Below are positions 17,880 through 27,529 of a stretch of DNA of 64,000 nucleotides, piece by piece (position 1 is the stretch's first letter; every line of letters begins with the position of its first letter). Source of the stretch: Acetobacter oeni (GTDB lineage Bacteria > Pseudomonadota > Alphaproteobacteria > Acetobacterales > Acetobacteraceae); assembly GCF_011516825.1 (NCBI RefSeq), contig NZ_WOTA01000003.1, positions 1-64,000 of the forward strand, written 5' to 3'. The position numbers and the translations under genes were made by a program. Below the pieces are notes generated by a model that had not been told where the DNA came from, did not search any database, and was given only the letters and a program-made list of their open reading frames with translations.

Positions 17880-18760
17880 ATGTGTCCTCCATTCCTCATG
17901 CGCGACCGCGTAAGGGTGCGAACTGGCAGGATCTCCGGCCCCGTCTCATCTCCGCCGCTGTTCTCATTCTCGTGGCGGGTTCCGCGATTATCGCCGGCGG
18001 TGTATTTTACGGCGCGCTGATTATTGCCGCGATGTGCGGCATGGCATTCGAACTGGCTGGTTTGTTCGGCACGCCGGCATGGACGTGGCGCGGGATGCTC
18101 TATGTTGCCTGGGTTGGGTGCGCGGGGCTTACGGCCTTTTTCGGGCACTGGAATGTAGTGCCTGTTTTTGTGATGAGCGCATTTATTTTTGGGTCGGCTT
18201 TATGGACCGGAAGCGCTGTTATCGTTGCAGCGGGCGCGGCTTTGCTCTGGCTGCGGCTATGCACTCTGCCGGGAGCCTGGGCGGTTCTGTTTGTCATAGC
18301 GCTGGTCGTGTGCAGTGATTCGACGGCTTATGTCGTCGGACGGCTCGTGGGTGGCCCCAAACTTGCTCCCCGGATTTCGCCCGGTAAAACACGTTCGGGC
18401 GCGGCTGGTGGTCTGGCGGGAGCAGTGATCGCTGGGCTCGTTGTGGCCTGGTCATGGGGTTTTCCGGCGGGCGGCAATCATCTGTCGTTTTTAATGCACA
18501 GTGCGATCTGGTCCGTGCTTCTGGGGATTCTCGCGCAGTCAGGTGATCTTGCCGAAAGTGCGATGAAGAGGTCGCTTGGCGTGAAGGATTCAGGGAAGTT
18601 GTTACCCGGCCATGGCGGCCTTCTGGACCGGTTTGACGCGCTGCTTGCCGTGGCGCCGGTCGCGGCGCTTCTGTCGCTGGCGGCTCCGGCCGGGCAGGGC
18701 TTCTGGTCGGTCGGATCGAAAGATCTGTGGGCGGCTTTACTGCGTCTGGCCGGACAATGA
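17876..18760 (+). CDS. cdsA: Phosphatidate cytidylyltransferase
   Basis: 294-residue inner-membrane enzyme that makes CDP-diacylglycerol from CTP and phosphatidate for phospholipid synthesis. It has about seven to eight hydrophobic segments, the cytoplasmic box SDSTAYVVGRLVGGPKLAPR, ISPGKTRSGAAGG, and the family signature VKDSGKLLPGHGGLLDRFD near residue 245. GTG 17876 overlaps the uppS stop, a coupling seen in many proteobacteria. Confidence 0.94.
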   Translation: MNVSSIPHARPRKGANWQDLRPRLISAAVLILVAGSAIIAGGVFYGALIIAAMCGMAFELAGLFGTPAWTWRGMLYVAWVGCAGLTAFFGHWNVVPVFVMSAFIFGSALWTGSAVIVAAGAALLWLRLCTLPGAWAVLFVIALVVCSDSTAYVVGRLVGGPKLAPRISPGKTRSGAAGGLAGAVIAGLVVAWSWGFPAGGNHLSFLMHSAIWSVLLGILAQSGDLAESAMKRSLGVKDSGKLLPGHGGLLDRFDALLAVAPVAALLSLAAPAGQGFWSVGSKDLWAALLRLAGQ

Positions 18761-18829
18761 GTGCCGTATTTTGTGCTGTTTGCTGGCCGATTCGGTTTTA
18801 GGGGCGAATCCGATTAAGATGGAACTACG

Positions 18830-19987
18830 ATGAAAACGGTTACTGTTCTGGGCTGCACTGGCAGCATCGGGTGTTCGACGGTCGATCTGCTGCATCAGGC
18901 GGGTGAAAGCGTTGAGGTTAAGGTTCTGGTCGGTGGTCGGAATGTCACGCTTCTGGCCGGGCAGGCAAAGGCGTTGAGAGCCGGGCGGGCGGTTATTGCT
19001 GATGAGCAGGCGCTTCCGGAACTGAAGGAATTGCTGGCCGGGACGCAAATCGAGGCCGGTGCCGGTCGGGCCGCTGTGATTGAGGCGGCCGGGGAGCCGG
19101 CTGACTGGACGATGGCGGCTATAACCGGTGCGGCCGGGCTGGAGCCGACGCTGGCTGCTGTACGGAATGGCCGGACCATAGCGCTGGCGAACAAGGAAGC
19201 GCTGGTCTGTGCCGGAGATGTCATGCTTCGGGCGGTTAAAAATGCTGGTGCGACGTTGTTGCCGGTTGATTCCGAGCACAATGCGGTATTCCAGGCGATG
19301 GCAGATCGTCAGGAAGATCAGGTTGAGAAGATTATCCTGACGGCATCTGGTGGTCCGTTCCGGCAGTCGACGATGGAAGTCATGGAAGCCGCGACGCCGG
19401 AACAGGCTTTGAAGCATCCGACATGGTCCATGGGCGCCAAGATCAGCATTGATTCTGCGACGATGTTCAATAAGGGCCTTGAGGTGATTGAGGCTGCCCG
19501 GATTTTTAATCTGGCTGAGAGCAGGATCGACGTGCTGGTGCATCCGCAGTCTGTCGTTCATGGAATGGTGCAATATACGGACGGCAGTCTGCTCGCGCAG
19601 CTTGGTTCTGCCGATATGCGTATTCCGATCGCACACTGCCTCGCCTGGCCACGGCGGATGGCGACAACATCGCCTCGTCTGGATCTGGCGACATTCGGGT
19701 CGCTGGTATTTGAAGCACCTGATCCGATCCGGTTCCCGGCGCTCAGGCTGGCGCGTCAGGCGTTGCGGGAGGGCGGTGCGGCCTCAACGATACTGTCAGC
19801 GGCGAATGAGATTGCGGTAGAGGCTTTTCTTGGCGGACAGATCGGATTTCTTGATATTCCACGTCTGGTCGAGGCTGTGATGGACCGACTTGGGGCGCCA
19901 TCGATTGATGATCTTCCGGCTGTTCTGCACTGGGACGGGGAGGCCCGGCGTGCGGCGCGGAGCTATATTGCGAAGCGTGCGGCCTGA
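18830..19987 (+). CDS. dxr: 1-deoxy-D-xylulose 5-phosphate reductoisomerase
   Basis: 385 residues. Dxr (IspC) makes 2-C-methyl-D-erythritol 4-phosphate in the non-mevalonate isoprenoid pathway, upstream of UppS. The NADPH motif GCTGSIGCSTVDLL is at residues 8-21. ALANKEALVCAG, LPVDSEHNAVFQA with metal-binding Asp/Glu, the flexible loop around HPTWSMGAKISIDSATMFNKGLE, and VHPQSVVHGMV are all present. The gene begins 69 bases after cdsA. Confidence 0.96.
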   Translation: MKTVTVLGCTGSIGCSTVDLLHQAGESVEVKVLVGGRNVTLLAGQAKALRAGRAVIADEQALPELKELLAGTQIEAGAGRAAVIEAAGEPADWTMAAITGAAGLEPTLAAVRNGRTIALANKEALVCAGDVMLRAVKNAGATLLPVDSEHNAVFQAMADRQEDQVEKIILTASGGPFRQSTMEVMEAATPEQALKHPTWSMGAKISIDSATMFNKGLEVIEAARIFNLAESRIDVLVHPQSVVHGMVQYTDGSLLAQLGSADMRIPIAHCLAWPRRMATTSPRLDLATFGSLVFEAPDPIRFPALRLARQALREGGAASTILSAANEIAVEAFLGGQIGFLDIPRLVEAVMDRLGAPSIDDLPAVLHWDGEARRAARSYIAKRAA

Positions 19988-20123
19988 ACGCGGTGCTGGC
20001 ACGGTCGGGTTTTGCGATCCGGGCTCATTGTCCCCGAAGGTGTTGAAATTAACCCGCTGCGGCGCGATCTGTGGCTGGCTAGGTGATGTTCGTCGGTCAG
20101 ATTTATGACGGACATGAAGGAGT

Positions 20124-21236
20124 ATGATGATGCACGACCTGATCCGGACAGTCATCGCGTTTGTCGTTGTGCTGGGTGTTCTGGTTTTCATCCATGAACT
20201 TGGGCACTATCTGGCAGCGCGCTGGCGTGGCGTGAAGGTTGAGACGTTCTCCATCGGATTTGGCCCGCCGCTGCTGAAGTGGAAAGATCGCGCCGGAACC
20301 GAATGGCGTGTTGGACCGATTCCCCTTGGTGGTTTTGTTAAGCCGCATGGATTTGAAGGGCCGGAAGAGGCGACGCCCGAGCAGCAGGCGGCCTGGGAGC
20401 CTGGCCGTACTTTTCATGATAAGCCTGTCCTTTCGCGGGCGATCATTATTGTAGCCGGGCCGGTCTTTAATTTTCTTCTCGCTTTTGTTCTGTTCACCAT
20501 TCTTTTTGCCACGTGTGGCCAGCCAAAAGTTAAGAATGAAGTTGGTTCTGTTATGGCGGGCAGCGCAGCCGCGGTTGCGGGGCTGAAGCCGGGTGATGCG
20601 ATCACGGCGATTGGCTCGGTTGCCACGGTGAGCGCGGTGGCGGTGCAGCAGGCCATTGCAGTTCAGCCTGATCAGAAGACCGTGCTGCATGTAAAACGGA
20701 ATGAGCAGGATATTGATCTGCCTGTTACGATTGGTGCGGTCCCTGGCGCAGGTAGCTCGAAGGCAACGGGGCAGCTGGGTGTGACGTTTGCTACGGTTGC
20801 GGGTGCGCCGGTTTCGCTTCCGATGGCGGTTGTGGATGGCGCAAAGGCGACATGGACGACCACAGTGCAGACGCTCGATGGATTGTGGCAGATGATTACC
20901 GGGCGTCATTCGGCGCGGGATCTGGGTGGCCCGCTTCGCATTGCGCAGCTGTCCGGGCAGGTTGCGCAGTATGGGATCGTGAGCCTGCTTTCCTTTATGG
21001 CGCTGCTTTCCGTCAATCTCGGGCTGATAAATCTTTTCCCTGTGCCGATTCTCGATGGCGGGCGGCTGGTTTTCTATCTCGCGGAGGCTGTCAGGGGGCG
21101 TCCGGTTCCTAAAAAAGTCCAGGAACTGGGCTTTCAGGCGGGTTTCGCGCTGATTGCCGGTCTCTTCCTGTTTTCAACCTTTAACGACCTGTCGAGTTTC
21201 GGTCTGTTCAGATGGATGGCTTCTCTCGCGGGGTAG
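20124..21236 (+). CDS. rseP: RIP metalloprotease RseP (site-2 protease)
   Basis: 370-residue inner-membrane zinc protease. The HExxH motif is His24-Glu25-Leu-Gly-His28 in the first transmembrane helix, and the third-ligand motif NLFPVPILDGGRL is near residue 302. One PDZ domain (about 130-205) lies between helices. Family members cleave anti-sigma factors and signal-peptide remnants inside the membrane. The position directly before bamA is the usual proteobacterial arrangement. Confidence 0.95.
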   Translation: MMMHDLIRTVIAFVVVLGVLVFIHELGHYLAARWRGVKVETFSIGFGPPLLKWKDRAGTEWRVGPIPLGGFVKPHGFEGPEEATPEQQAAWEPGRTFHDKPVLSRAIIIVAGPVFNFLLAFVLFTILFATCGQPKVKNEVGSVMAGSAAAVAGLKPGDAITAIGSVATVSAVAVQQAIAVQPDQKTVLHVKRNEQDIDLPVTIGAVPGAGSSKATGQLGVTFATVAGAPVSLPMAVVDGAKATWTTTVQTLDGLWQMITGRHSARDLGGPLRIAQLSGQVAQYGIVSLLSFMALLSVNLGLINLFPVPILDGGRLVFYLAEAVRGRPVPKKVQELGFQAGFALIAGLFLFSTFNDLSSFGLFRWMASLAG

Positions 21237-21491
21237 GACGGAAAAATTCGTTACCTGTAAGGGAAAAAAGGGACGTTAACTCCTTGCGGGAGGGAGGGGA
21301 TTTCGGATAGTTCCCGGAGGGGGCCGGGTGCTGCTGTCTGCACGGTGTCCTGGATGTGATCGTACTGTTATTATTTGCAGGAGATTCGTCCGGAGTGAGG
21401 CAGAAGGTTGCTGTCCGGGTTGAGCGAATCCGGAGTGTGTAAAAGCAAATTGGTTTTGGGAGCGTTGCTCCCGGTCAGAAAGGGTCTGGGG

Positions 21492-23927
21492 TTGAAGAGT
21501 AAACGTACGGCTCTGCTTGCTTCGGTTTGCATGCTGCCAGTTCTGCTTGCCAACAAGGCTTCAGCCCAGTTTTATCCCAAGCGCCACAATGCGTCGGCGA
21601 CCCGGGCTGTGTCGTCTGAAGATCGTGCTGCGAGGGGCCCCCGGATCACCGCCATTGAAGTGCATGGCAATGATCGGATTGAGACGAGTACCGTTCTTTC
21701 TTACATGGTGGTCCGCCCTGGCGATGCCTTCAGTCAGGACGATCTCGACCGGTCACTGAAGACGCTTTATGCCACCGGTCTTTTTAAAGATGTTGCCCTG
21801 CACAGGTCAGGCGATGTGTTGCAGGTGCAGGTTGTGGAAAACCCGATCGTTAACCGCATTGTCTTTGAGGGCAATCATGCGGCTAAGGACGAGGATCTGC
21901 GGAAGGTGATCTCTTTGCGGCCCCGTGCTGTGTTCTCATCGGAGACAACAACGGCTGACCGGCAGAAGATCCTTGAAATTTATGCGCAGAAAGCGCGGTA
22001 CGGTGCCGATGTGACGCCGCAAATCGTCAGGCTGGCACATAACCGTGTTGATGTGGTTTTTCAGATTACTGAAGGCCCGCAGACGCTGATCAAGAAGATA
22101 TCTTTTGTTGGGAACAAGTTCTTCAGCGAGGCGCAGCTGGCGAGCGTGGTGTCGTCGAAGGAAACGGCCTGGTATCGTTTCTTCTCCTCATCTGACGAAT
22201 ATAACCCTGAGCGTCTGCGTTATGATGCTGAGCTTCTCCGGAGGTTCTATCTGGCGAACGGGTTCGTCGATTTTGAGATGATTAATGCCACGGGCGAAAT
22301 GTCGCCTGACCGGAAATCATTCTATGTGACTTTTACGCTTAAGGAAGGTCCGCGTTACCGTCTGGGTAAGCTTGATATCCGGTCCAGCCTCCGGCACGTG
22401 CCTGCGCTGTCTCTGCGTAAATATATCGAACTGTTCCCTAATCAGTGGTACGACGGCAACGCGGTTCAGCACAACGCGACCAATATGGAGGAGGCGCTTC
22501 AGGGAGAAGGGCATCCTTTTGCTGTTGTGCGTCCGTCTATTGCGCGTAATCCCGAGAAGCATGTCGTCAATCTGCTGTTTGATGTCAGCGAAGGGCCGCG
22601 CATGTATGTCGAGCGGCTCGATATTAATGGCAATACGATTACGCAGGATGGCGTGATCCGGCGTCAGCTTCCGATGACGGAGGGCGATCCATACACGCCG
22701 ATGTTCAAGAAGTATGCCAAGCAGGCCTTACAGGATCTGGGTTACTTCAAGTCGGTTTCGATCGATCAGAGCCAGGGGTCGGCGCCGGATAAGGTTAACG
22801 TTTCAGCGAACGTTGTTGAAAAGCCGACCGGCGAGTTCTCCCTTGGTGGCGGTTATTCGACTGACGTCGGTATTATCGGTAACATGGGACTGAAGCAGCA
22901 CAACCTGCTCGGGACCGGTATTGATGCCGGCATTTCCGGCACAATGGCGTATTACGAGCGTCAGGCTGATATTTCTGTGACCGATCCGTTCTTTCTGAAC
23001 CGGAATCTGGTGGCCGGTGTGGACCTCTTCTATATCGACAACCGTTACCAGACTTATCAGAACTATTCTGAAGGCCGTTATGGTATTACGCTTCGGATGG
23101 GGTATTCCTATACTAATCACTTGTCGCAGTCGTGGAACTACACGCTGACTCATCGTAGTATCGGCGGATCGTGGAGTGAGACGTCGTGGTATATTCTTGA
23201 TCAGCAGGGGTCCTCGCTGCTCTCGCAGCTTGGTACCACCCTGATGTATGACACCCGTGATCGTCGTCTGATGCCGCATAAGGGATACGTGATCAGGGCA
23301 GCGGGCGATTTTGCCGGGATCGGGGGGGACGAGAAGTACGTACGTGGTAAATTCGACGCGGCCTATTATCTCCCTCTTGATGATCTGATGGGCAACCACG
23401 ACTGGACAGTCGAGTTCAAGACCGGAACGGGGTATCTGGCGGACTGGGGTAACGGACGGCACGACGTGATCGATAACTTCTATCTCGGTGGCTCGAACCT
23501 GCGTGGCTTCCTTGACGGTGGCGCCGGTCCGCGAAGTGTTGGTCAGACATCGTCGACTTACTTTCCGGGGCAGGCTATTCACTCGCAGGAAGATCTGCTG
23601 GGTGGCCGGTTCATTTACACCGGATCGGCGCAGGTCAACTTCCCGATTCCGTTTGCTTCGGGCATGGGAATTCGGGGACGTGGTTTCGTCGATACGGGTA
23701 GTCTGGCCGGCGTCCGTGTGAAGAATCTTTATACGAACAGGGCTCAGGATGGTTACCATTATACTGCCATTTCCGGCGACACGCTGACTCCCCGTGTAAG
23801 TGCCGGCGCCGGTTTTTCGTGGCAGAGCCCGTTTGGCCTGCTGAATATTGACTGCGGTATTCCGGTCGTTCGCAGTCGTAATGACCGGACGCAGCTTCTG
23901 CGGTTTGGCTTCGGCCAGCAATTCTGA
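21492..23927 (+). CDS. bamA: Outer-membrane protein assembly factor BamA
   Basis: BamA is the outer-membrane barrel that folds other barrels. The likely start is TTG 21492 behind AGAAAGGG, giving about 811 residues starting with a signal peptide (SKRTALLASVCMLPVLLANKASA); the frame is open back to 21408. Five POTRA domains occupy roughly residues 50-450 of the mature region, then the 16-strand barrel (LGGGYSTDVGIIGNMGL onward). The lid-lock motif region GGSNLRGF and the terminal strand ending in Phe (LLRFGFGQQF) are intact. The ompH/skp gene follows within 8 bases. Confidence 0.95.
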   Translation: MKSKRTALLASVCMLPVLLANKASAQFYPKRHNASATRAVSSEDRAARGPRITAIEVHGNDRIETSTVLSYMVVRPGDAFSQDDLDRSLKTLYATGLFKDVALHRSGDVLQVQVVENPIVNRIVFEGNHAAKDEDLRKVISLRPRAVFSSETTTADRQKILEIYAQKARYGADVTPQIVRLAHNRVDVVFQITEGPQTLIKKISFVGNKFFSEAQLASVVSSKETAWYRFFSSSDEYNPERLRYDAELLRRFYLANGFVDFEMINATGEMSPDRKSFYVTFTLKEGPRYRLGKLDIRSSLRHVPALSLRKYIELFPNQWYDGNAVQHNATNMEEALQGEGHPFAVVRPSIARNPEKHVVNLLFDVSEGPRMYVERLDINGNTITQDGVIRRQLPMTEGDPYTPMFKKYAKQALQDLGYFKSVSIDQSQGSAPDKVNVSANVVEKPTGEFSLGGGYSTDVGIIGNMGLKQHNLLGTGIDAGISGTMAYYERQADISVTDPFFLNRNLVAGVDLFYIDNRYQTYQNYSEGRYGITLRMGYSYTNHLSQSWNYTLTHRSIGGSWSETSWYILDQQGSSLLSQLGTTLMYDTRDRRLMPHKGYVIRAAGDFAGIGGDEKYVRGKFDAAYYLPLDDLMGNHDWTVEFKTGTGYLADWGNGRHDVIDNFYLGGSNLRGFLDGGAGPRSVGQTSSTYFPGQAIHSQEDLLGGRFIYTGSAQVNFPIPFASGMGIRGRGFVDTGSLAGVRVKNLYTNRAQDGYHYTAISGDTLTPRVSAGAGFSWQSPFGLLNIDCGIPVVRSRNDRTQLLRFGFGQQF

Positions 23928-23934
23928 GGTGACA

Positions 23935-24786
23935 ATGTTTCGCTTTTCCCGGAGCGCGGTGCTGACCGCCTCTCTCCTGTTCGCGGGCAGTTGTCTCGCA
24001 TCTTCCGTGGTTCACGCTCAGACCGCAGGCGGAGGTTCAGGGTGGTTTGTTCCCAAAGCCGCTCAGCAGGCTCCGGTGCATCCGCAGGCTCGTGCCGCTC
24101 GCCCGGCACCGGCTCCGGAGCAAATGTCGGATGGCGGCGAGGATGGTGAGAACTCATCGCGTCCGCCACCAGTGCTGCCGCAGCCGCCGATTCCTCCCGC
24201 GCCTGAGCTTCCGAAAGCCGCGCCACCGCCAGCCGTGGTGATGGGTATCATCAGTGTTGCCGATGTCATGCGTCAGTCGCTGGCCGGTCAGCAGGTTGAG
24301 CGCGAACTCGGTGGTCGCCGTGATAATCTTGCCCGTGATGCACAGCGCGCACAGGGTGGCTGGCGCGATGAGCAGCAAAAGTTGCAGGCTTCTGCGAAAA
24401 ATATGGCCGCTGAGCAGATTCAGTCGCAGGAGCGCGCTCTGCAGTCCAAGGTTATGACAGCGCAGCGTCAGTTCCGCGATCGTAATCGTATCATTCAGGA
24501 AGCTGCGCAGGTTGCCCTGGGGCAGATCGAGCGCGAACTGGTCCAGGTGATCCAGCATGTTGCGTCCAGTCACGGAATGAATCTGGTTCTTCACAGTGAG
24601 CAGGTTGCTTTGCATGTGGATGGGCAGGACATTACGAACGAAGTGGCAAAGCAGCTGAATGTTGTTCTGCCAAAGGTTTATATTCCGGCTGCGAACGAAG
24701 ATCCGGAAGTTCTTGCACGATCCGGCAAGATGCCGACAACGGCTTCTCCGGCTGATGCTTCTGCCACACCAGCTCCCGTGCACTGA
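23935..24786 (+). CDS. OmpH/Skp-like periplasmic chaperone
   Basis: 283 residues from ATG 23935 after TGAGGTGAC. A signal peptide (FSRSAVLTASLLFAGSCLASSVVHA) is followed by an unusually long Pro-rich segment (about 35-100) with many APxP and PPxP runs. The OmpH/Skp domain then starts at VMGIISVADVMRQSLAGQQVERELGGRR and has a coiled-coil rich in Gln, Ala and Arg (about 125-210). Skp carries unfolded outer-membrane proteins to BamA. The Pro-rich linker makes it about 100 residues longer than E. coli Skp. It lies between bamA and lpxD, the standard order. Confidence 0.88.
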   Translation: MFRFSRSAVLTASLLFAGSCLASSVVHAQTAGGGSGWFVPKAAQQAPVHPQARAARPAPAPEQMSDGGEDGENSSRPPPVLPQPPIPPAPELPKAAPPPAVVMGIISVADVMRQSLAGQQVERELGGRRDNLARDAQRAQGGWRDEQQKLQASAKNMAAEQIQSQERALQSKVMTAQRQFRDRNRIIQEAAQVALGQIERELVQVIQHVASSHGMNLVLHSEQVALHVDGQDITNEVAKQLNVVLPKVYIPAANEDPEVLARSGKMPTTASPADASATPAPVH

Positions 24787-24841
24787 GGGGGATCGCTGGC
24801 TGATGGCACGGGGACAGGGACCAGCAGCGCAGACAGGGCGG

Positions 24842-25912
24842 ATGAGTACTGTGGCGGATACACGGTTCTTTACGCGCCAGGGACCTTTTTCGGGTAAAAA
24901 GCTTGCGGAAGTCGCCGGCGGGGAGTTTATCCCCGCCGGCGACGGCAGTGCTGACAGCAGAGAATATGTCGGTATCGGACCTCTGCAATCAGCAGGTCTT
25001 GCTGAGGTGAGCTTCCTCGACAACCGGCGCTATGCGTCCCTGCTGGACGAAACGAAGGCCGGGCTTGTTATTCTTGCTCCGGCTTTCGCTAAGCGTGTTC
25101 CGGCTCACTGTGCTGCGATCGTCTCATCGACGCCTTATCTTGCATGGTCGCGCATTGCGCGGGTCTTCCATCCTGCCCGGGTGGCGCGTGCCGGGGTCCA
25201 TGCTACGGCAATTGTCGGTCTGAACAGTGAAATCGATTCATCCTGCGAAGTCGGGCCGTTCGTTGTCATCGGGGATGGCGTTAAAATCGGAAAAGGAACG
25301 ATTGTCAGTTCTCACACCGTGATCGGGGATGGTGTGAGCATTGGTGAAGATTGCAGGCTGGGATCTCAGGTCGTGGTTTCTCATGCGACGCTGGCTGATC
25401 GTGTAACGCTGTTTCCCGGTGCCAAAATCGGGCAGGACGGCTTTGGGTTTGCGGTTGGACCAGAGGGTTTTGAATCGGTTCCGCAACTGGGGCGTGTGAT
25501 TCTTGAGCACGATGTCGAGATCGGTGCCAATTCGACGATTGATCGGGGGTCAGTCCAGGACACGGTGATCGGCGCGGGGTCGCGTCTCGACAATCTTGTC
25601 CAGATTGGTCACAACACACGGCTTGGGAAATGTTGTATCGTTGTGTCTCAGGCTGGTATCTCGGGATCAACGGAACTGGGTGATTACGTAACGGTGGCTG
25701 CGCAGGCCGGTCTTATCGGACATATTAAAATTGGCACAAAGGCACGTATTGGTGCCCAGTGTGGTGTAATGTCGGATGTGGAAGCGGGTGCTGACGTCAT
25801 CGGCAGTCCTGCCATGCCGTTCCGTGAGTTTTTCCGTAATGTGGCCACTTTGCGCCGGCTTTCCAGAAAGCCGGAGAGCGGAGGTGGTGATGCCGGCACG
25901 GAAGAAAAATGA
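24842..25912 (+). CDS. lpxD: UDP-3-O-(3-hydroxyacyl)glucosamine N-acyltransferase
   Basis: 356 residues from ATG 24842 (another in-frame ATG lies at 24803). LpxD adds the second 3-hydroxyacyl chain in lipid A synthesis. The N-terminal uridine-binding domain (SVEFLDNRRYASLL-like block near residue 60) is followed by a left-handed beta-helix of hexapeptide repeats (about 105-320). The catalytic histidine lies in VQIGHNTRLGKC near residue 257. The gene continues the bamA-ompH-lpxD-fabZ-lpxA order. Confidence 0.95.
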   Translation: MSTVADTRFFTRQGPFSGKKLAEVAGGEFIPAGDGSADSREYVGIGPLQSAGLAEVSFLDNRRYASLLDETKAGLVILAPAFAKRVPAHCAAIVSSTPYLAWSRIARVFHPARVARAGVHATAIVGLNSEIDSSCEVGPFVVIGDGVKIGKGTIVSSHTVIGDGVSIGEDCRLGSQVVVSHATLADRVTLFPGAKIGQDGFGFAVGPEGFESVPQLGRVILEHDVEIGANSTIDRGSVQDTVIGAGSRLDNLVQIGHNTRLGKCCIVVSQAGISGSTELGDYVTVAAQAGLIGHIKIGTKARIGAQCGVMSDVEAGADVIGSPAMPFREFFRNVATLRRLSRKPESGGGDAGTEEK

Positions 25913-25945
25913 TGGACTTCGCGCACCGCGCGTAACCGGGATGGT

Positions 25946-26440
25946 TTGAGAGCAGTGGATCAGGAACGTGAAACACAGAGTCCGACAGATGAGCGGACGC
26001 GTATTGATGCGGTAGACATCATGCGGATTATGGAGGCGATTCCACATCGCTATCCGTTTCTGCTGATTGACCGTATGGTTGATGTCGAACTCGGTGAATC
26101 TGCAGTCGGTGTTAAAAACGTCTCCGCTAATGAACCTTTTTTTCAGGGACATTTTCCTGCCCGTCCGGTGATGCCGGGTGTGCTGATCATCGAAGCGATG
26201 GCGCAGACGGCGGCAACACTGGTTGTGCTGACGCTTGGTCCGGCCTTTCAAGGCAAGCTGGTCTATTTCATGACGATCGAAAATGCTAAATTCCGGCGCC
26301 CTGTTGTGCCGGGAGACCAGTTGAAAATTCACGTAGCGAAAGAGCGTCAGCGCGCAAATGTCTGGAAATTCCGCGGTGTGGCGCGTGTCGAGGGTGTATC
26401 TGTTGCTGAAGCGACATTCAGCGCCATGATAATGGACTGA
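25946..26440 (+). CDS. fabZ: 3-hydroxyacyl-[ACP] dehydratase FabZ
   Basis: 164 residues as read from TTG 25946; GTG 25955 is an alternative and the conserved part begins at [20 protein letters not shown]. The active-site pair is His69 in [13 protein letters not shown] and Glu83 in IIEAMAQ. FabZ dehydrates 3-hydroxyacyl-ACP in fatty acid elongation and competes with LpxA/LpxD for the same substrates, which explains the conserved gene neighbourhood. Confidence 0.95.
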   Translation: MRAVDQERETQSPTDERTRIDAVDIMRIMEAIPHRYPFLLIDRMVDVELGESAVGVKNVSANEPFFQGHFPARPVMPGVLIIEAMAQTAATLVVLTLGPAFQGKLVYFMTIENAKFRRPVVPGDQLKIHVAKERQRANVWKFRGVARVEGVSVAEATFSAMIMD

Positions 26441-26587
26441 CAAGATCCTGGTTTTGTCGTTTTTTGTCTGAACAGTAGTGTACAGACAAATTTGATCGAC
26501 ATACGTCCGTGTTGTCCGGACACACTTCTGTTGCGGTGTGCGGGTAATTGCTGCAAGGCACGTGGTGGATAAAGAATTGAGACCGCA

Positions 26588-27487
26588 ATGGAGGCTGTTC
26601 TGGGCGAGGCGATAAAAGCGGCGGAGCACGGCAAGAGCCGGAGTTCTCAACTGGCCTCTGTGGATGTGCATCCGACGGCAATCGTTTCTTCCGGAGCGAA
26701 GCTGGGTGTGGGCGTGAAAATTGGCCCGTGGTGTTATATCGGGCCAGATGTAACGGTCGGCGACCGGGTGGAAATGGTTTCCAATGTTGTTGCTGACGGG
26801 CATACAACACTTGGCGAAGAGTCCCGCTATTTTCCTTTCACCACAGTGGGGCTCGCACCGCAGGATCTTAAATATCGTGGTGAGCCGACTCGTTGTGAAA
26901 TCGGGGCTCGCACCGTTGTACGCGAGCATGTGACCATTCATCGTGGGACTGCGACCGGAACCGGCCTTACTCATGTGGGAGACGACTGCCTCATCATGGC
27001 CAACGCCCATGTTGCCCATGATTGTACGCTTGGCGACCGCGTTATCATTGTAAATAATGTTGTGATGGGTGGTCACGTCTCTATTGCTGACGATGCGCGG
27101 ATTATGGGCGCGGCCGCAATCCACCAGTTTGTGCGTATTGGTCGCGCTGCTCTGGTCGGTGGAGTAGCCGGCGTTGAGGCCGATGTCATCCCGTACGGCA
27201 GCGTGCTTGGAAACCGGGCGCGGCTTGTCGGTCTGCACTGGATCTGGCTGAGGAGAAACGGCGTCTCATCCGCTGAGATGCACAGGATGCGACAGGCATT
27301 CCGGACGTTGTATCCACGAAGCGGCGAGGGGGGGGTCTTTGCTCAGCGTATCGACCGTGTGCGCGAGCAGTTTTCTGGCGATCAGAAGATCTCAGAGATT
27401 CTTGATTTTATCGAAGCACCGAGTCGGCGTGGACTTGTCCGTGTTGCTGCGAGTGATTTCTCTGCGAGTGAGACTGAGGCCGGTTAA
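26588..27487 (+). CDS. lpxA: UDP-N-acetylglucosamine O-acyltransferase
   Basis: 299 residues, longer than the 262 of E. coli mainly by an N-terminal extension of about 25 residues. LpxA performs the first step of lipid A synthesis, acylating UDP-GlcNAc at O-3. Hexapeptide repeats run from residue 26 to about 210, with the catalytic His144 in ANAHVAHDC and the signature GLAPQDLKYRGE near residue 88. The C-terminal helical domain (SSAEMHRMRQAFRTLY) is present. 147 bases separate it from fabZ, so it may have its own promoter. Confidence 0.95.
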   Translation: MEAVLGEAIKAAEHGKSRSSQLASVDVHPTAIVSSGAKLGVGVKIGPWCYIGPDVTVGDRVEMVSNVVADGHTTLGEESRYFPFTTVGLAPQDLKYRGEPTRCEIGARTVVREHVTIHRGTATGTGLTHVGDDCLIMANAHVAHDCTLGDRVIIVNNVVMGGHVSIADDARIMGAAAIHQFVRIGRAALVGGVAGVEADVIPYGSVLGNRARLVGLHWIWLRRNGVSSAEMHRMRQAFRTLYPRSGEGGVFAQRIDRVREQFSGDQKISEILDFIEAPSRRGLVRVAASDFSASETEAG

Positions 27488-27507
27488 TATGTGTGCTGCA
27501 CACATAT
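27487..27507. repeat. Perfect 21-base palindrome between lpxA and lpxI
   Basis: ATATGTGTGC (27487-27496), a single T, then GCACACATAT (27498-27507). It begins at the last base of the lpxA stop codon and ends 22 bases before the lpxI start. There is no T-run, so it is not an intrinsic terminator. It could bind a dimeric regulator, or form a hairpin tuning translation or stability of the downstream part of the operon. Confidence 0.7.
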
Positions 27508-27529
27508 CAGTCAGCGTGTGAACAGGTCG

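Noticed and set aside
25667..27238. 523-codon - strand frame opposite lpxD, fabZ and lpxA
   Set aside because: Antisense of three well-recognised genes; the long open frame reflects codon bias.
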